This document shows, one piece after another, positions 1-9,177 of a DNA stretch of 64,000 nt. The notes under the pieces are model-generated. The model was given only the letters and a program-made list of their open reading frames with translations. It was not told the DNA's origin and made no database searches. This DNA is from CAZPRW01 sp964577805 (GTDB taxonomy: Bacteria; Verrucomicrobiota; Verrucomicrobiia; Opitutales; JAIRKQ01): assembly GCA_964577805.1 (NCBI GenBank), contig CAZOAG010000001.1, positions 124,001 to 188,000 on the forward strand. The letters run 5' to 3'. The position numbers and the translations under genes are program-made. Positions within the stretch are counted from its first letter, which is position 1, and each line of letters opens with the position of its first letter.

Positions 1-132
1 AATGATACCATTGAAAATATCATTTGCTTGTGATTGAAATCCACGACCAGTCGCAACATATCCAATGTCCATCAACAATTGAACCATTTCCGATTGGACA
101 GGCAAATCATTTTGTACAACAACGCTATCCAC
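1..132 (-). CDS. T3SS TPR chaperone, YscG/CdsG-like (3' end outside window)
   Basis: Only the first 44 codons are visible. The gene runs off the left edge. I take the GTG at 132 as start because an in-frame stop lies 9 bases upstream of it; no good ribosome binding site is seen. The visible part is a helical stretch (around 'LLMDIGYVATGRGF' followed by 'QANDIF') like a first tetratricopeptide repeat. It sits directly downstream of the needle gene. In Yersinia and Chlamydia the needle protein is held by a TPR co-chaperone (YscG, CdsG) encoded next to it, so that is the most likely role. The call rests on a short fragment plus position; another small TPR protein is possible. Confidence 0.45.
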   Translation of the reverse strand, partial: MDSVVVQNDLPVQSEMVQLLMDIGYVATGRGFQSQANDIFNGII

Positions 133-166
133 AATAATGAATTATATTTGAATGATACTGTATTTA

Positions 167-448
167 TTAACGAATGTTTTGCGTTGTCGATTTGAGAGAA
201 TCTCCTACAGAACGCAATAAACCAGTTGCAGTAGATGTTAAATTTCCCCATGACTGAATTTTTGCTTGCAATGCAAGTAATTGCTCCTGTCCAATATCAT
301 CCTCTTTTTCTAATTTATTGATTGCAGATTGTAAATTCTCTTCACATGAAGCTACACAACTCGCTAATAACGCGTATATTCTTCCGAGCGTAACTGACTC
401 CCCATCAGTTGGATTAGATATAACTGCATTTCCTCTGTCAATTGCCAT
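167..448 (-). CDS. sctF: Type III secretion needle protein (SctF/YscF/CdsF family)
   Basis: This 93-residue protein has the size and pattern of T3SS needle subunits: a polar N-terminus, then two helices. The second helix starts after 'LLALQAKIQSW' and ends in an amphipathic 'SLKSTTQNIR' tail, like the conserved C-terminal helix that packs in the needle lumen. Many subunits polymerise outside the cell into a hollow needle. The ATG is preceded by GAGGAG about 10 bases upstream and by a promoter-like sequence. The putative needle chaperone follows 34 bases downstream. It has two Cys residues near the middle, which is unusual for a needle subunit. Family assignment is by pattern, not by search. 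Confidence 0.62.
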   Translation of the reverse strand: MAIDRGNAVISNPTDGESVTLGRIYALLASCVASCEENLQSAINKLEKEDDIGQEQLLALQAKIQSWGNLTSTATGLLRSVGDSLKSTTQNIR

Positions 449-471
449 AATAACTTAACTCCTCGGATCGA

Positions 472-499
472 ATTTTATCTATACAATATTTTTGATCAA
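472..499 (-). promoter_or_regulatory. Candidate sigma-70 promoter for sctF
   Basis: On the minus strand TTGATC (499-494) and TAAAAT (477-472) are separated by 16 bases, 24 bases before the needle ATG. Both boxes are near consensus. This would start a transcript for the needle and chaperone genes independently of fabV. Confidence 0.4.
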
Positions 500-519
500 G
501 ACAAAAATTACATTTTGAC

Positions 520-1695
520 TCAAATTTCTACATCTTCGTCATAATTTATGCCATCTATGCCAAACCCGAATAATTTTAAAAATTCCTTCTTATATCCATC
601 AATATCCGTTAACTCATGAAGGTTTTCTGAAGTGACTTTGTTCCAAATTTCTTTTACAGCAGATTGAACATCATCACCTAATTCAAGGTCGTCCATACGG
701 ACACGACCTTCATTGTCGACATCATATTTACCAGAATGGTTGTAGATCTTTTTATCAAACAATCGCCACATTTGCTCGATACATCCTTCGTGAATATTTT
801 TTGCCTTCATTATTTTGAATAGCACAGATATGTATAAAGGAACAACGGGTATTGCGGCGCTTGCTTGAGTTACTACTGCTTTGTTGACAGAAACCAACGC
901 TTGGCCATTGATTTTTTGCATAGAGAAATTGATTGCAGAACATGCACGCATTAAATCATCTTTAGCTGCCCCTATTGTTCCATTGGTATAAATTGGCCAT
1001 GTGATTTCCGGTCCAATGTAAGAATATGCTATGGTCTTTGCTCCATTGGCCAGAACCCCTTCATTTTGCAGCGCTTGTATCCAAAGTTCCCAATCTTCAC
1101 CACCCATCACCTTTTCTGTTGCTTTGATTTCTTCTGGTGTCGCTGGTTCGATAGATGCTTCGAGGACTTCTTCAGTATCGACATTTACCGTTTTTCCAGA
1201 AAACGACTCCCCTATCGGTTTGAGCACAGATTTAAATGTTTCTCCCGAGAAAGGATCAGTTCTGCGTGGCGAAGCCAAACTATAGATTACGCAATCAACT
1301 TGTCCTAATTTTTCTTTAATTATCTTTATTGCTTGTTCTTTAATTTCAGAAGAAAATGCATCACCGTTGATGTTTTCAGCAATCAATCCGTCTGCTTCAG
1401 CAAATTTTTTGAATGCATGCGAATTATACCACCCTGCTGATGCTGGTTTTCCCTTTTCCGATGGTCTTTCAAAAAATACACCAATGCTATTAGCATGTCC
1501 TCCAAATGATAATGCTATTCGACTGGCCAATCCGTATCCTGTAGATGCACCAATAACAAGAATGTTTTTTGGAAAATGATTGTTATCAGAACGATGTCTT
1601 TTTACGAAGTCGATCGCATCTTTTACGTTTTTTTCGCAACCCTTAGGATGAGCTGTGATACATATAAATCCACGTGTTTTTGGCTGTATAATCAT
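520..1695 (-). CDS. fabV: Trans-2-enoyl-ACP/CoA reductase FabV
   Basis: FabV reduces the double bond of enoyl-ACP with NADH in the last step of each fatty-acid elongation cycle. It replaces FabI in some bacteria and is known for triclosan tolerance. The 391-residue length is typical. The nucleotide-binding loop 'GASTGYG' begins at residue 49. The family's Tyr-x8-Lys active-site pair is Y236 and K245 (in 'YTNGTIGAAK'), which separates it from FabI with its shorter spacing. The protein lacks a signal peptide and should be cytosolic. It stands alone, upstream of the T3SS needle gene and divergent from sufS. I saw no frameshift or missing motif. Confidence 0.95.
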   Translation of the reverse strand: MIIQPKTRGFICITAHPKGCEKNVKDAIDFVKRHRSDNNHFPKNILVIGASTGYGLASRIALSFGGHANSIGVFFERPSEKGKPASAGWYNSHAFKKFAEADGLIAENINGDAFSSEIKEQAIKIIKEKLGQVDCVIYSLASPRRTDPFSGETFKSVLKPIGESFSGKTVNVDTEEVLEASIEPATPEEIKATEKVMGGEDWELWIQALQNEGVLANGAKTIAYSYIGPEITWPIYTNGTIGAAKDDLMRACSAINFSMQKINGQALVSVNKAVVTQASAAIPVVPLYISVLFKIMKAKNIHEGCIEQMWRLFDKKIYNHSGKYDVDNEGRVRMDDLELGDDVQSAVKEIWNKVTSENLHELTDIDGYKKEFLKLFGFGIDGINYDEDVEI

Positions 1696-1821
1696 ATATT
1701 GGCCGCTACGGTAAGGAATCCTTGTTGTCAGTCAATCTTGATGATAATCATTTTTAAACTATCAGTTGGAAAATTTTTCTTCTAATGAATGTTTTTTAAT
1801 ACTAAATGTGTGATTTGTTTC

Positions 1822-3054
1822 ATGGAATCACAATTTTCAGCAGAAAATATTAAGCAACAATTTCCGATATTTCAACAGTCTATCGCTAACGGAAAGCGAT
1901 TGATATGGTTGGACAGCGCATCAACTACTCAAAAGCCGCAATGTGTCATAAATGCTATTGTCGATTATTACACATGCTATAATTCTAACATTCATCGTGG
2001 AATATATGAATTTAGTGAAAAAGCATCGATGAAATATGAAGAAGTGCGGTCCAAAGTTGCAAATTATTTTGGTGTACATAATCTTGATGAAATAGTTTTT
2101 GTACGTGGAGCGACAGAAGGAATCAATCTTGTTGCAAGTAGTTATTGTCGTAAATTTTTAAAAAAGGATGATGAAATATTGATCGGTGCGGCTGAACATC
2201 ATGCAAATTATTTGCCGTGGCAAGTATTAGATAAAGAAATTGGTGTTTGTCGGAAAATTATTCCGTTAACTAACGCAGGTGATATTGATCTTGATGCTTA
2301 TGAAAAATTGTTTACCAAGAAAACGAAATTTGTTGCAGTACAATATATCAGCAATGTTCTTGGTAGCAAGAATGATATTGGTTTATTGACAACTATTGCC
2401 CATAATCATGGTGCAAAAATTCTTATCGATGGTGCTAGTGCTTTGAATGTTTGTCAACCACAACTTGATTCGGTTGATTGTGATTTTTTCGTATGTTCTG
2501 GGCATAAAGGGTTTGGGCCAACAGGTAGTGGGTTTTTGTTTGGGAAATATTCACTGTTAGAACAGATGGTGCCGTATCAAACTGGTGGTGATATGGTAAA
2601 TAAAGTGACATTCGAGGAATCAACGTTTAAAAATCCACCATATCGTTTTGAAGCAGGGACACCTGATGTCGCTGCGGTTATAGGAATGGGAGTTGCTATA
2701 GATTTTTTATTAAGTATTGACCATGTTGGAGCACAAAAACATTTGAAAATGTTGACGGACTATTTGACGCAATCATTGCGGGAATGTAGTAACATTATGG
2801 TATATGGAGATCCAATTGATAGATCTGGTATAGTTTCTTTTAATATGAACGGATGTCATCCGCACGATGTTGCAACGTTTTTGGCGAATGATGGAATTGC
2901 TGTACGTGCAGGAACACATTGTGCCCAACCGTTAATGGAGTTATTATCAGTTCCAGGGACAGTTCGTGTATCTCTTGCAATATATAATACTATTCAGGAT
3001 ATCGACGATTTAATGACATCTATTGACAAAGTTCAAAAATGGCTTTTCAGATAG
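1822..3054 (+). CDS. sufS: Group II cysteine desulfurase (SufS/CsdA-like)
   Basis: A PLP enzyme that takes sulfur from cysteine as a persulfide for iron-sulfur cluster assembly. The PLP lysine is in 'CSGHKGFGPTG' (about residue 229) and the catalytic cysteine in 'RAGTHCAQP' (about residue 367), with the group II spacing. The frame is open 11 codons further upstream, but I chose the ATG at 1822 ('MESQFSAENIK') because the family normally starts just before the 'FPIF' segment. The usual 'DGAQ' motif of the PLP pocket reads 'DGASALN' here, so Gln is replaced by Ser. No sufBCD or sufE is next to it, so its partners must lie elsewhere. Compared with SufS, the CsdA subgroup is also possible. Confidence 0.88.
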   Translation: MESQFSAENIKQQFPIFQQSIANGKRLIWLDSASTTQKPQCVINAIVDYYTCYNSNIHRGIYEFSEKASMKYEEVRSKVANYFGVHNLDEIVFVRGATEGINLVASSYCRKFLKKDDEILIGAAEHHANYLPWQVLDKEIGVCRKIIPLTNAGDIDLDAYEKLFTKKTKFVAVQYISNVLGSKNDIGLLTTIAHNHGAKILIDGASALNVCQPQLDSVDCDFFVCSGHKGFGPTGSGFLFGKYSLLEQMVPYQTGGDMVNKVTFEESTFKNPPYRFEAGTPDVAAVIGMGVAIDFLLSIDHVGAQKHLKMLTDYLTQSLRECSNIMVYGDPIDRSGIVSFNMNGCHPHDVATFLANDGIAVRAGTHCAQPLMELLSVPGTVRVSLAIYNTIQDIDDLMTSIDKVQKWLFR

Positions 3055-3200
3055 AATTTTGACAAAATTTATATGATAAAAACAATCGCGCGACGATTTT
3101 TATGTTTGCTTTTTTGTGAAAACGCATAAAATAATCAAATTTTTATTTTTTTGAAAAATATTGACATTGCATAATATCTGTACACGATCTTCAGCCCAAG

Positions 3201-4151
3201 ATGGGTGGGAATCTGCAGAGCATTTTGCGTGATACTTGGCATGAGATTGGCCAGCGGCAACGTATTCGTGTTGTTATTATTCCGAATAAATACTTTTTTT
3301 TTGAAACTATAAAGGTCGATATTCGATCATTAAAAAGCAATGAAATAGAAAGCATGGCAAAGTTGGCAGTAGAGTCTAATATGCCAGGAAACAACACCTC
3401 TACAACAATGTCATCTTATTTCCCGAATGCTGAATTTACGGAATTAATTGTAGCAATATGTTCAAAACAGCGAATTTGTTCTGCCAGTCCAGAATTATTG
3501 AAATGTAAATATTGGATATCGGAAGCATATTGGTTGCAACATGTAGTTGGTGATGGCAAGAAATCATCAATTGATGAAATAACTATATTGGACGTCGATG
3601 ATAATGATCAGGTAGTTTTAGGAGACAGAACATTTCCATTGTTTATGCCATATTTTTGGTGTGCTGAATTGCATGATAAAAAGATAAAAACAGTTGTGCG
3701 GTGTGCGAATTGCGTAAAGAATATTACAAATAAATTGTGGAAGCCAGTGATGGCATTTTCTACAATTTCGCTTATTGTTTTGCTCGGAGTTATAGCCGCT
3801 TCAACATATTTACATGCAAGAAATGGTACATTAAAATTAAATGAAAAGAAGCTTCAAAAATTCCGATCAGTGATTGAATTGCGTAATAAATTAGAGTTCT
3901 TCCATGTTTCTGGTGAAAACTTCATTCGTCAATTGACTGCTATTAATAACGACAGGCCAAATGGTTTGTTTTTTACAGAATATGAGATGACATCTCCGCA
4001 TGATGTCATTGTTCATGGACAATGTGATAAGATAGCAGATATGAACGTTTTTATCAATACATTGAATAGTCGTAAGATGGCGGCAGAAGTTATCGATTTT
4101 TCATCAGATGATAACACAAAATTTTCTATACATATCAAAATTGTAGATTAA
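3201..4151 (+). CDS. Inner-membrane assembly protein, GspL/PilN-like
   Basis: First gene of a five-gene type II secretion or type IV pilus-like operon. The first ~185 residues look cytoplasmic. One membrane segment follows at about residues 190-210, then a short helix and a small periplasmic alpha/beta domain (about 245-316) of the kind found in GspL and PilN. The cytoplasmic part has none of the actin-like ATP motifs of PilM that I could recognise, so it may be a reduced GspL cytoplasmic domain. It ends 4 bases before the next ATG, which implies coupled translation. A promoter-like TTGACA lies near 3162, but a clear -10 box is missing. Identity comes mostly from topology and position. Confidence 0.5.
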   Translation: MGGNLQSILRDTWHEIGQRQRIRVVIIPNKYFFFETIKVDIRSLKSNEIESMAKLAVESNMPGNNTSTTMSSYFPNAEFTELIVAICSKQRICSASPELLKCKYWISEAYWLQHVVGDGKKSSIDEITILDVDDNDQVVLGDRTFPLFMPYFWCAELHDKKIKTVVRCANCVKNITNKLWKPVMAFSTISLIVLLGVIAASTYLHARNGTLKLNEKKLQKFRSVIELRNKLEFFHVSGENFIRQLTAINNDRPNGLFFTEYEMTSPHDVIVHGQCDKIADMNVFINTLNSRKMAAEVIDFSSDDNTKFSIHIKIVD

Positions 4152-4155
4152 TAAC

Positions 4156-4680
4156 ATGAGAAATAGATTTTTAAAGAATTTGCATGTAAGTACACGGTAT
4201 AAATTGTGTAGCTTGGCGTTTTTATTTGTATTATCTGTTGCGTTTTTGGCGGGTATTATATTTGCATTGCCTGATGTAATTACCCAGCATAAAAAATGTT
4301 CTAAAATAGCCAAAGAACAACGGCGTGTCATTTCGCAATCGAAATTAGCGAAAAATGAGATTGCTCATCTTGTGTCAATGATGTCTGTGAACAATGTTGG
4401 TCATATTGTTGATTCTGAAGAGCAAATCGATCAATTATTAGAATCAACTGGTGTTCAATACTCCATGAAGAAGAATGAGCATGATGTAAACAAACAGTTC
4501 AAAATAAATGAAAGAATTATACGGTATCAGGATATCTCATTGGCATCGTTTTTAGAGCTTTGTGATCAACTAGATGCGCTGTCTAGCAAAGATATAGTAT
4601 TGGGCAATGTTGTAATTCGTGCAATTGATAATGCTCAATTAGATGTCTCATGTAGTATTTTAAAATGTGTAGCAATATAA
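4156..4680 (+). CDS. Bitopic inner-membrane protein, GspM/PilO-like
   Basis: A 174-residue protein with a short cytoplasmic N-terminus, one membrane segment at about residues 17-39, a coiled-coil-like stretch (about 45-75) and a C-terminal ferredoxin-like periplasmic domain. This is the plan of PilO and GspM, which pair with PilN and GspL to link the cytoplasmic ATPase to the outer-membrane secretin. It lies between the GspL/PilN-like gene and the secretin gene, exactly where such a gene is expected. There is no enzyme motif. The family is too divergent to tell GspM from PilO by eye. Confidence 0.5.
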   Translation: MRNRFLKNLHVSTRYKLCSLAFLFVLSVAFLAGIIFALPDVITQHKKCSKIAKEQRRVISQSKLAKNEIAHLVSMMSVNNVGHIVDSEEQIDQLLESTGVQYSMKKNEHDVNKQFKINERIIRYQDISLASFLELCDQLDALSSKDIVLGNVVIRAIDNAQLDVSCSILKCVAI

Positions 4681-4705
4681 TCAAAAAATGAAAAAGGATG
4701 GTAAA

Positions 4706-6838
4706 ATGTTAAAAAAAATAGTAACAAGTATTTGTTGTGGACTTATCGCATCACTGGCATCAGCCATTGATGACGTACCATCAGATCAATTTATTCAGAG
4801 CTTGTCATTTTCAGATGCTCCATTGCAACAGGTATTATTTGTTCTTGGAGAATTGACAGGGAAACCTGTATTAAGTGATAGTCGGTTAGATGCTGCTTCA
4901 ATTAATTTACAAATACGTAAAGAAATATCTCGTGAGGAAGCTATATTAGCAATTGAGAGTGCGTTGGCGTTAAATGACATTGCTGTCGTCGAATTGGGTG
5001 ATAATCTATTAAAAGCTGTTAATGCGAAATCTGCTGCAGCGCAATCTCCTGCATTTATAGAAACTTCATTGTTGAATGAAAAACCAAGCGAAAAGTTTTG
5101 TTCAAAAATTTTTCAATTGCAACATTTGCCAGTTAGTGAATTTTCTCGACTGATTACTAGAATATTGTCACCAGAAACATCATCATGTATTGTATTCAAC
5201 GATTCTAATTCAATTTTGATAACAGATTCTGTATCTAATCTACAAAGAGTAGAATTAATATTGTCAAAAGTTGATATGCCAAAGCATTCTATGTCGAATT
5301 CTAAGGTCTTTAGAATTAAACATGGAGATGCACAGAATATTGCTGCATTATTGAATAATGTAATAAAAAGTCAGCATGACAAAAATCAATCAAATGAGTC
5401 AGCTGATAATGAGTATTTTAGACAATTATCAATGATAACAAATTCTTCTGACTTTCAATTTTCTAAAGGTATTACTATAGAACATGAGAAAAGAAGTAAT
5501 TCTATTGTTGTATGTGGTACAGTTAAAGATATTGAACTGGTATCATCTATTATTGATCAAATTGATGTGTTATTAGACCAGGTGCGCGTAGAAGTCGTCA
5601 TTGCAGAAGTAGCATTAACCAACAAACAACAAACCGGCTTGGAATCGTTTGGATTTGATTATAATTATGCAAGTGGTACCCCTGTTATGGGCAATCCAGT
5701 TAATTCTCCTGTTGTTTATGCTGGTGGTACAGATAACGATGTTTTTACATTTAATGGTAACTTAAAAGATTTTTCATTGAGTACGGTATTTAAAAAGGCC
5801 AAAGATGATTCGCATGTTAAGGTATTGTCTGCTCCTACTATTGTAACGACTCACAATCGTGAAGCTGTCGTAAAGATTGTAAAATCATTGCCAATTATAA
5901 AGGCTGATATATCCGATACATCATCATCTACTGCCAGCAATACGTCAGTAAAGAGCACAATAGAATATAAGGACATAGGAATAGAGCTAAAAGTAAAACC
6001 ATTGATCGGCATAAATGGTGTTATTCAAATGGAAATTAGTCAATTGGTTGAAAGTGAAGGAGCTAGCAGATCGATCAATGGCAATAGTATGCCGACAACG
6101 ACAAAAAGAGAAGCAGTTTCGTTTGTAAGTGTTTGTGATGGTGATACTGTTGTTTTAGCAGGATTACAAGAAAAACGTGATACTGTTAATAATGGAAAGT
6201 TGTGGTTGTTGGGAGATATTCCTGTTCTAGGAAAAACATTATTTTCACCAAAATCAAAAGAAGAAACAACAGCAGAGTTAATTATATTTATCAAACCAAC
6301 TATTGTTTCAAATCCTGCTAATGAAGAAGCATTTGCCAAGCGTATGTTGAATGGTTCTGAACTAGAAGAAGAAGTTAATAAATACAATGAGACAGGGAAG
6401 TTTTTGCCACCTTTCAAAATGCCATTACTTACATTTATGGACCCTACCAAAAAGAAATGTCCATCATCAAGTAAAAATACATTCAAAAAAACATATCAAC
6501 CAAAAGCAGCACGTATGTCATATATTAAATCCAGTAATGATAAAGAAACTCCTGTAGTTGCAGAACGTGTGCCTGTTATATCGATTGAAACTAAAACAAG
6601 TGTTGATAAAAACAGCAATGAAAAGGTTATAATAAGTAAATCTGAACGCAAAAACAAGGCAACCAAAGCAAATAGACATGCCCGTCAATCTGCTACGAGT
6701 AATGATGTGCATGTTAGTGCTGTAGAGAAAGATAATAAATCTGCAACTGGAAACATGTGCGTTACATTGAATAACGATGTTAAGTCAAATAGCACAAAAA
6801 AATCAATGTATAGCCGAAATATGGCAAAGAGGCATTGA
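4706..6838 (+). CDS. gspD: Outer-membrane secretin, GspD/PilQ family
   Basis: Forms the outer-membrane ring through which folded proteins or a pilus pass. I start at ATG 4706 because AAGGATGG lies just upstream and it gives a clean signal peptide ('MLKKIVTSICCG' to 'LASA'); an in-frame ATG also exists at 4688. Order: signal peptide; N0-like domain (about 25-105); two N1-type modules (about 130-190 and 205-290); secretin core (about 290-560) with 'VRVEVVIAEV' at its start and 'LGDIPVLGKTLF' near its end. The final ~130 residues are rich in Lys, Ser and Asn with no recognisable fold, and may bind the cell wall or a pilotin. No lipobox is present. Confidence 0.9.
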   Translation: MLKKIVTSICCGLIASLASAIDDVPSDQFIQSLSFSDAPLQQVLFVLGELTGKPVLSDSRLDAASINLQIRKEISREEAILAIESALALNDIAVVELGDNLLKAVNAKSAAAQSPAFIETSLLNEKPSEKFCSKIFQLQHLPVSEFSRLITRILSPETSSCIVFNDSNSILITDSVSNLQRVELILSKVDMPKHSMSNSKVFRIKHGDAQNIAALLNNVIKSQHDKNQSNESADNEYFRQLSMITNSSDFQFSKGITIEHEKRSNSIVVCGTVKDIELVSSIIDQIDVLLDQVRVEVVIAEVALTNKQQTGLESFGFDYNYASGTPVMGNPVNSPVVYAGGTDNDVFTFNGNLKDFSLSTVFKKAKDDSHVKVLSAPTIVTTHNREAVVKIVKSLPIIKADISDTSSSTASNTSVKSTIEYKDIGIELKVKPLIGINGVIQMEISQLVESEGASRSINGNSMPTTTKREAVSFVSVCDGDTVVLAGLQEKRDTVNNGKLWLLGDIPVLGKTLFSPKSKEETTAELIIFIKPTIVSNPANEEAFAKRMLNGSELEEEVNKYNETGKFLPPFKMPLLTFMDPTKKKCPSSSKNTFKKTYQPKAARMSYIKSSNDKETPVVAERVPVISIETKTSVDKNSNEKVIISKSERKNKATKANRHARQSATSNDVHVSAVEKDNKSATGNMCVTLNNDVKSNSTKKSMYSRNMAKRH

Positions 6839-6865
6839 TTTAGATTAATATGTGATGGAGATAAT

Positions 6866-7303
6866 ATGAAAAATTTTGTATTGTTGTTAATGTCATTGGT
6901 TGCAATTGGTGGTTCATGTTTGAATGCCGATATGTTCGATGATTTAATATCTAATTCTCCTTTCAAAAATGATAAAAATGATGTGGTAAGAACGTCAGTA
7001 GATGATCGTACGTATTCGAATAATTGTGCAGATATTGTTGAATCGAGGTATGAATTACGCGGTGTATTAGCAATGCATGACGTTGGATATTTCAATTTGT
7101 ATGATACATCATCAGGTGAGAGCTTTTGGATACGAACAGGTGATATATCACATGGTATGGAAATAGATTCTTTTGAGCCGGCGCGGCAAATATTGTATTT
7201 TCATATGACAAATGGTGAAATACATGCAATTGAGCTAAAAAATTATATTCATGATCTGCATGATGCAGGAGTTACTATAGTTAATACATATAATCAGGAA
7301 TGA
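6866..7303 (+). CDS. Exported GspC/PilP-like protein
   Basis: A 145-residue protein with an N-terminal signal peptide or anchor (residues 1-21) and a small C-terminal beta-rich domain (about 60-130; 'YELRGVLAMHDVGYFNLYD'). GspC homology-region and PilP domains have this form: a short beta fold that grips the secretin N0 domain. The gene lies between the secretin and the ATPase and overlaps the ATPase gene by 4 bases (ATGA), so it belongs to the operon. A role as secretin-to-inner-membrane connector is inferred from position, size and signal peptide; sequence similarity alone would not settle it. Confidence 0.45.
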   Translation: MKNFVLLLMSLVAIGGSCLNADMFDDLISNSPFKNDKNDVVRTSVDDRTYSNNCADIVESRYELRGVLAMHDVGYFNLYDTSSGESFWIRTGDISHGMEIDSFEPARQILYFHMTNGEIHAIELKNYIHDLHDAGVTIVNTYNQE

Positions 7304-8973
7304 GCGACAATATGGATATTCTGGAAGAGAAATTATCAGAGTTGGGCAAGGACTGTTATAAGACGATTATGGCATCTCCTATTGCCCGTCGAATACAACA
7401 ATTATGTCGTATTTTGGGTTGTGAGGATAATAAAGAGGCAGCGATATGGTTAAGTGAAACGACAGAAATTCCGTTTCTTGAAAAATTTCAGTTTGAGAAA
7501 GAGATTAGCCAGTTAATTCCGCATGAATATTTTTCAATGTATTCTTGTTTGCCAATACAAGATGTTACAGGACATGAAAAATTATGTATAATAGCATGTT
7601 GGCCGGTTGAAAAAAAGGTCTGTCAACAGATTGCAATGTTTACAGGGAAATATCCAGAAATATTCATTGGCATTCCTGAAGATATTATTAGTGAGATCAA
7701 TGTTCAATTTGGGTTTGGTGCTGAGGAAGAACAACGTATCGTTGAAATAGAAGATGATTCATCTAAAAGCGATTCAGAAGATACAGAAGCGGAGGCTGCT
7801 GTTGTAAAGTTTGTAAACGATGTCATTCGGCGTGCATTACGTTCTAGAGTGACAGACATTCATTTCGAACCACAAAGAAATTCTCTGAATATAAGATATC
7901 GTATTGATGGTGATTTAGTCCCTGTGCGTGTGCCAGAAAATCTTGTAAAGTTTCAAGCAGCTATTATTTCACGATTGAAAATTATGTCTGCGTTGAATAT
8001 TTCTGAAAAGCGCAGGCCGCAAGATGGAAAAATTTCATTTAAAGATGGCAAGACAAATGTTGACATTCGTGTATCAACATTGCCAGTTGTTTACGGAGAA
8101 AGTGTAAGTTTGCGATTATTAGTACAAGGTGGTAATGCCCCTGTTTCTATTAGTGAACTCAACATGAATGAGTATCAATTAAAAGTTGCAGAAAAAGCAT
8201 TGAGCAAGCCACATGGGATTATACTTGTAACTGGGCCGACTGGATCCGGAAAATCTACAACATTAAGTTCGTTTTTGCGACATGTTTCATCACCAGCCTC
8301 ACGACTGATAACAGTAGAAGATCCTGTAGAATATGAAATTGTTGGGGCAAACCAAGCACAAGTACATGCTGAAATTGGATTAACTTTCGCTAGTATTTTG
8401 CGATCGATATTGCGTCAAGACCCTGATGTTATTATGCTTGGCGAGATTCGTGATACTGAGACAGGGGATATTGCTATTCGTGCTGCTGTAACAGGACATT
8501 TAGTGTTGAGTACATTACACACGAATGATGCTGCTGGGTCAATAACACGTTTGCGAGATTTAGGAATTCCGTCATATATGATAGCATCTGCTGTCGAAAT
8601 GATATGTGCTCAACGTCTAGTAAGGCGATTATGTCCACATTGTGCAATTTCATCGAAAAAATATAATACTCCTAAAGCATTAGAATCATTGAGAAAAACA
8701 TTTGGATTAGAAAAATTGCCTGAAAACATACAATTGATGTCGCCAGTCGGATGCGAACATTGCAATGGAATAGGATATCGTGGACGAATGGCAGTATTTG
8801 AAGTTATCGGCATGAATGAAGCGATTCATGAAGCAGTGGTAAATAATGCACTAGAGTCAGAAATTCGTTCTATTGCTTTGCAACAAGGAATGACATTTTT
8901 GGCACAAGATGCATTTGTACGTGCTTGCGCTGGACATACTACAGTAGAAGAAGCAATGCAGTTGATCCCTTAA
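7300..8973 (+). CDS. gspE: Type II secretion/type IV pilus assembly ATPase, GspE/PilB family
   Basis: The hexameric cytoplasmic ATPase that drives assembly of the (pseudo)pilus. The 557 residues contain an N-terminal MshEN/N1E-like domain (about 1-150), the N2 domain and a RecA-like core. Walker A 'GPTGSGKSTT' lies near residue 310; the Walker B region is 'VIMLGEIRDTETGDIA', followed by the His box 'LSTLHTNDA'. The zinc-binding four-cysteine site is kept as 'LCPHC' plus 'CEHC', typical of GspE and PilB rather than PilT. No gspF or pseudopilin genes follow, so the rest of the machine must lie elsewhere. The frame overlaps the preceding gene by 4 bases. Confidence 0.92.
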   Translation: MSDNMDILEEKLSELGKDCYKTIMASPIARRIQQLCRILGCEDNKEAAIWLSETTEIPFLEKFQFEKEISQLIPHEYFSMYSCLPIQDVTGHEKLCIIACWPVEKKVCQQIAMFTGKYPEIFIGIPEDIISEINVQFGFGAEEEQRIVEIEDDSSKSDSEDTEAEAAVVKFVNDVIRRALRSRVTDIHFEPQRNSLNIRYRIDGDLVPVRVPENLVKFQAAIISRLKIMSALNISEKRRPQDGKISFKDGKTNVDIRVSTLPVVYGESVSLRLLVQGGNAPVSISELNMNEYQLKVAEKALSKPHGIILVTGPTGSGKSTTLSSFLRHVSSPASRLITVEDPVEYEIVGANQAQVHAEIGLTFASILRSILRQDPDVIMLGEIRDTETGDIAIRAAVTGHLVLSTLHTNDAAGSITRLRDLGIPSYMIASAVEMICAQRLVRRLCPHCAISSKKYNTPKALESLRKTFGLEKLPENIQLMSPVGCEHCNGIGYRGRMAVFEVIGMNEAIHEAVVNNALESEIRSIALQQGMTFLAQDAFVRACAGHTTVEEAMQLIP

Positions 8974-9053
8974 GGTCAATTTCAAAAATGGTCATTTTTT
9001 GTGTGACGTTTTAGTTGTTTTTGGAACAATCTTTGAAAGATTATTTTGTTGAT

Positions 9054-9120
9054 ATGCTGTTGCCATTTTTAGAAAATTGCGACATAGCTTTTTTGTTAAA
9101 TTTGTTAAGCGCAACAGCAT
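9054..9120. repeat. 10-bp inverted repeat between convergent gspE and ABC transporter genes
   Basis: ATGCTGTTGC (9054-9063) and GCAACAGCAT (9111-9120) are perfect inverted copies around a 47-base AT-rich loop. A second, small hairpin (AATCTTT/AAAGATT, 9028-9042) lies just before. The 205-base gap between convergent genes holds nothing else I can see, so a two-way transcription end is the simplest reading. Confidence 0.4.
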
Positions 9121-9177
9121 TGCTTTAGGTAATTCCGTTTATGTAGGATTAATGATATTCCCAAATATTTTGATGTT

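Noticed and set aside
6040..6486. 148-codon open frame on the minus strand
   Set aside because: Shadow of the secretin gene; the secretin has full domain support.
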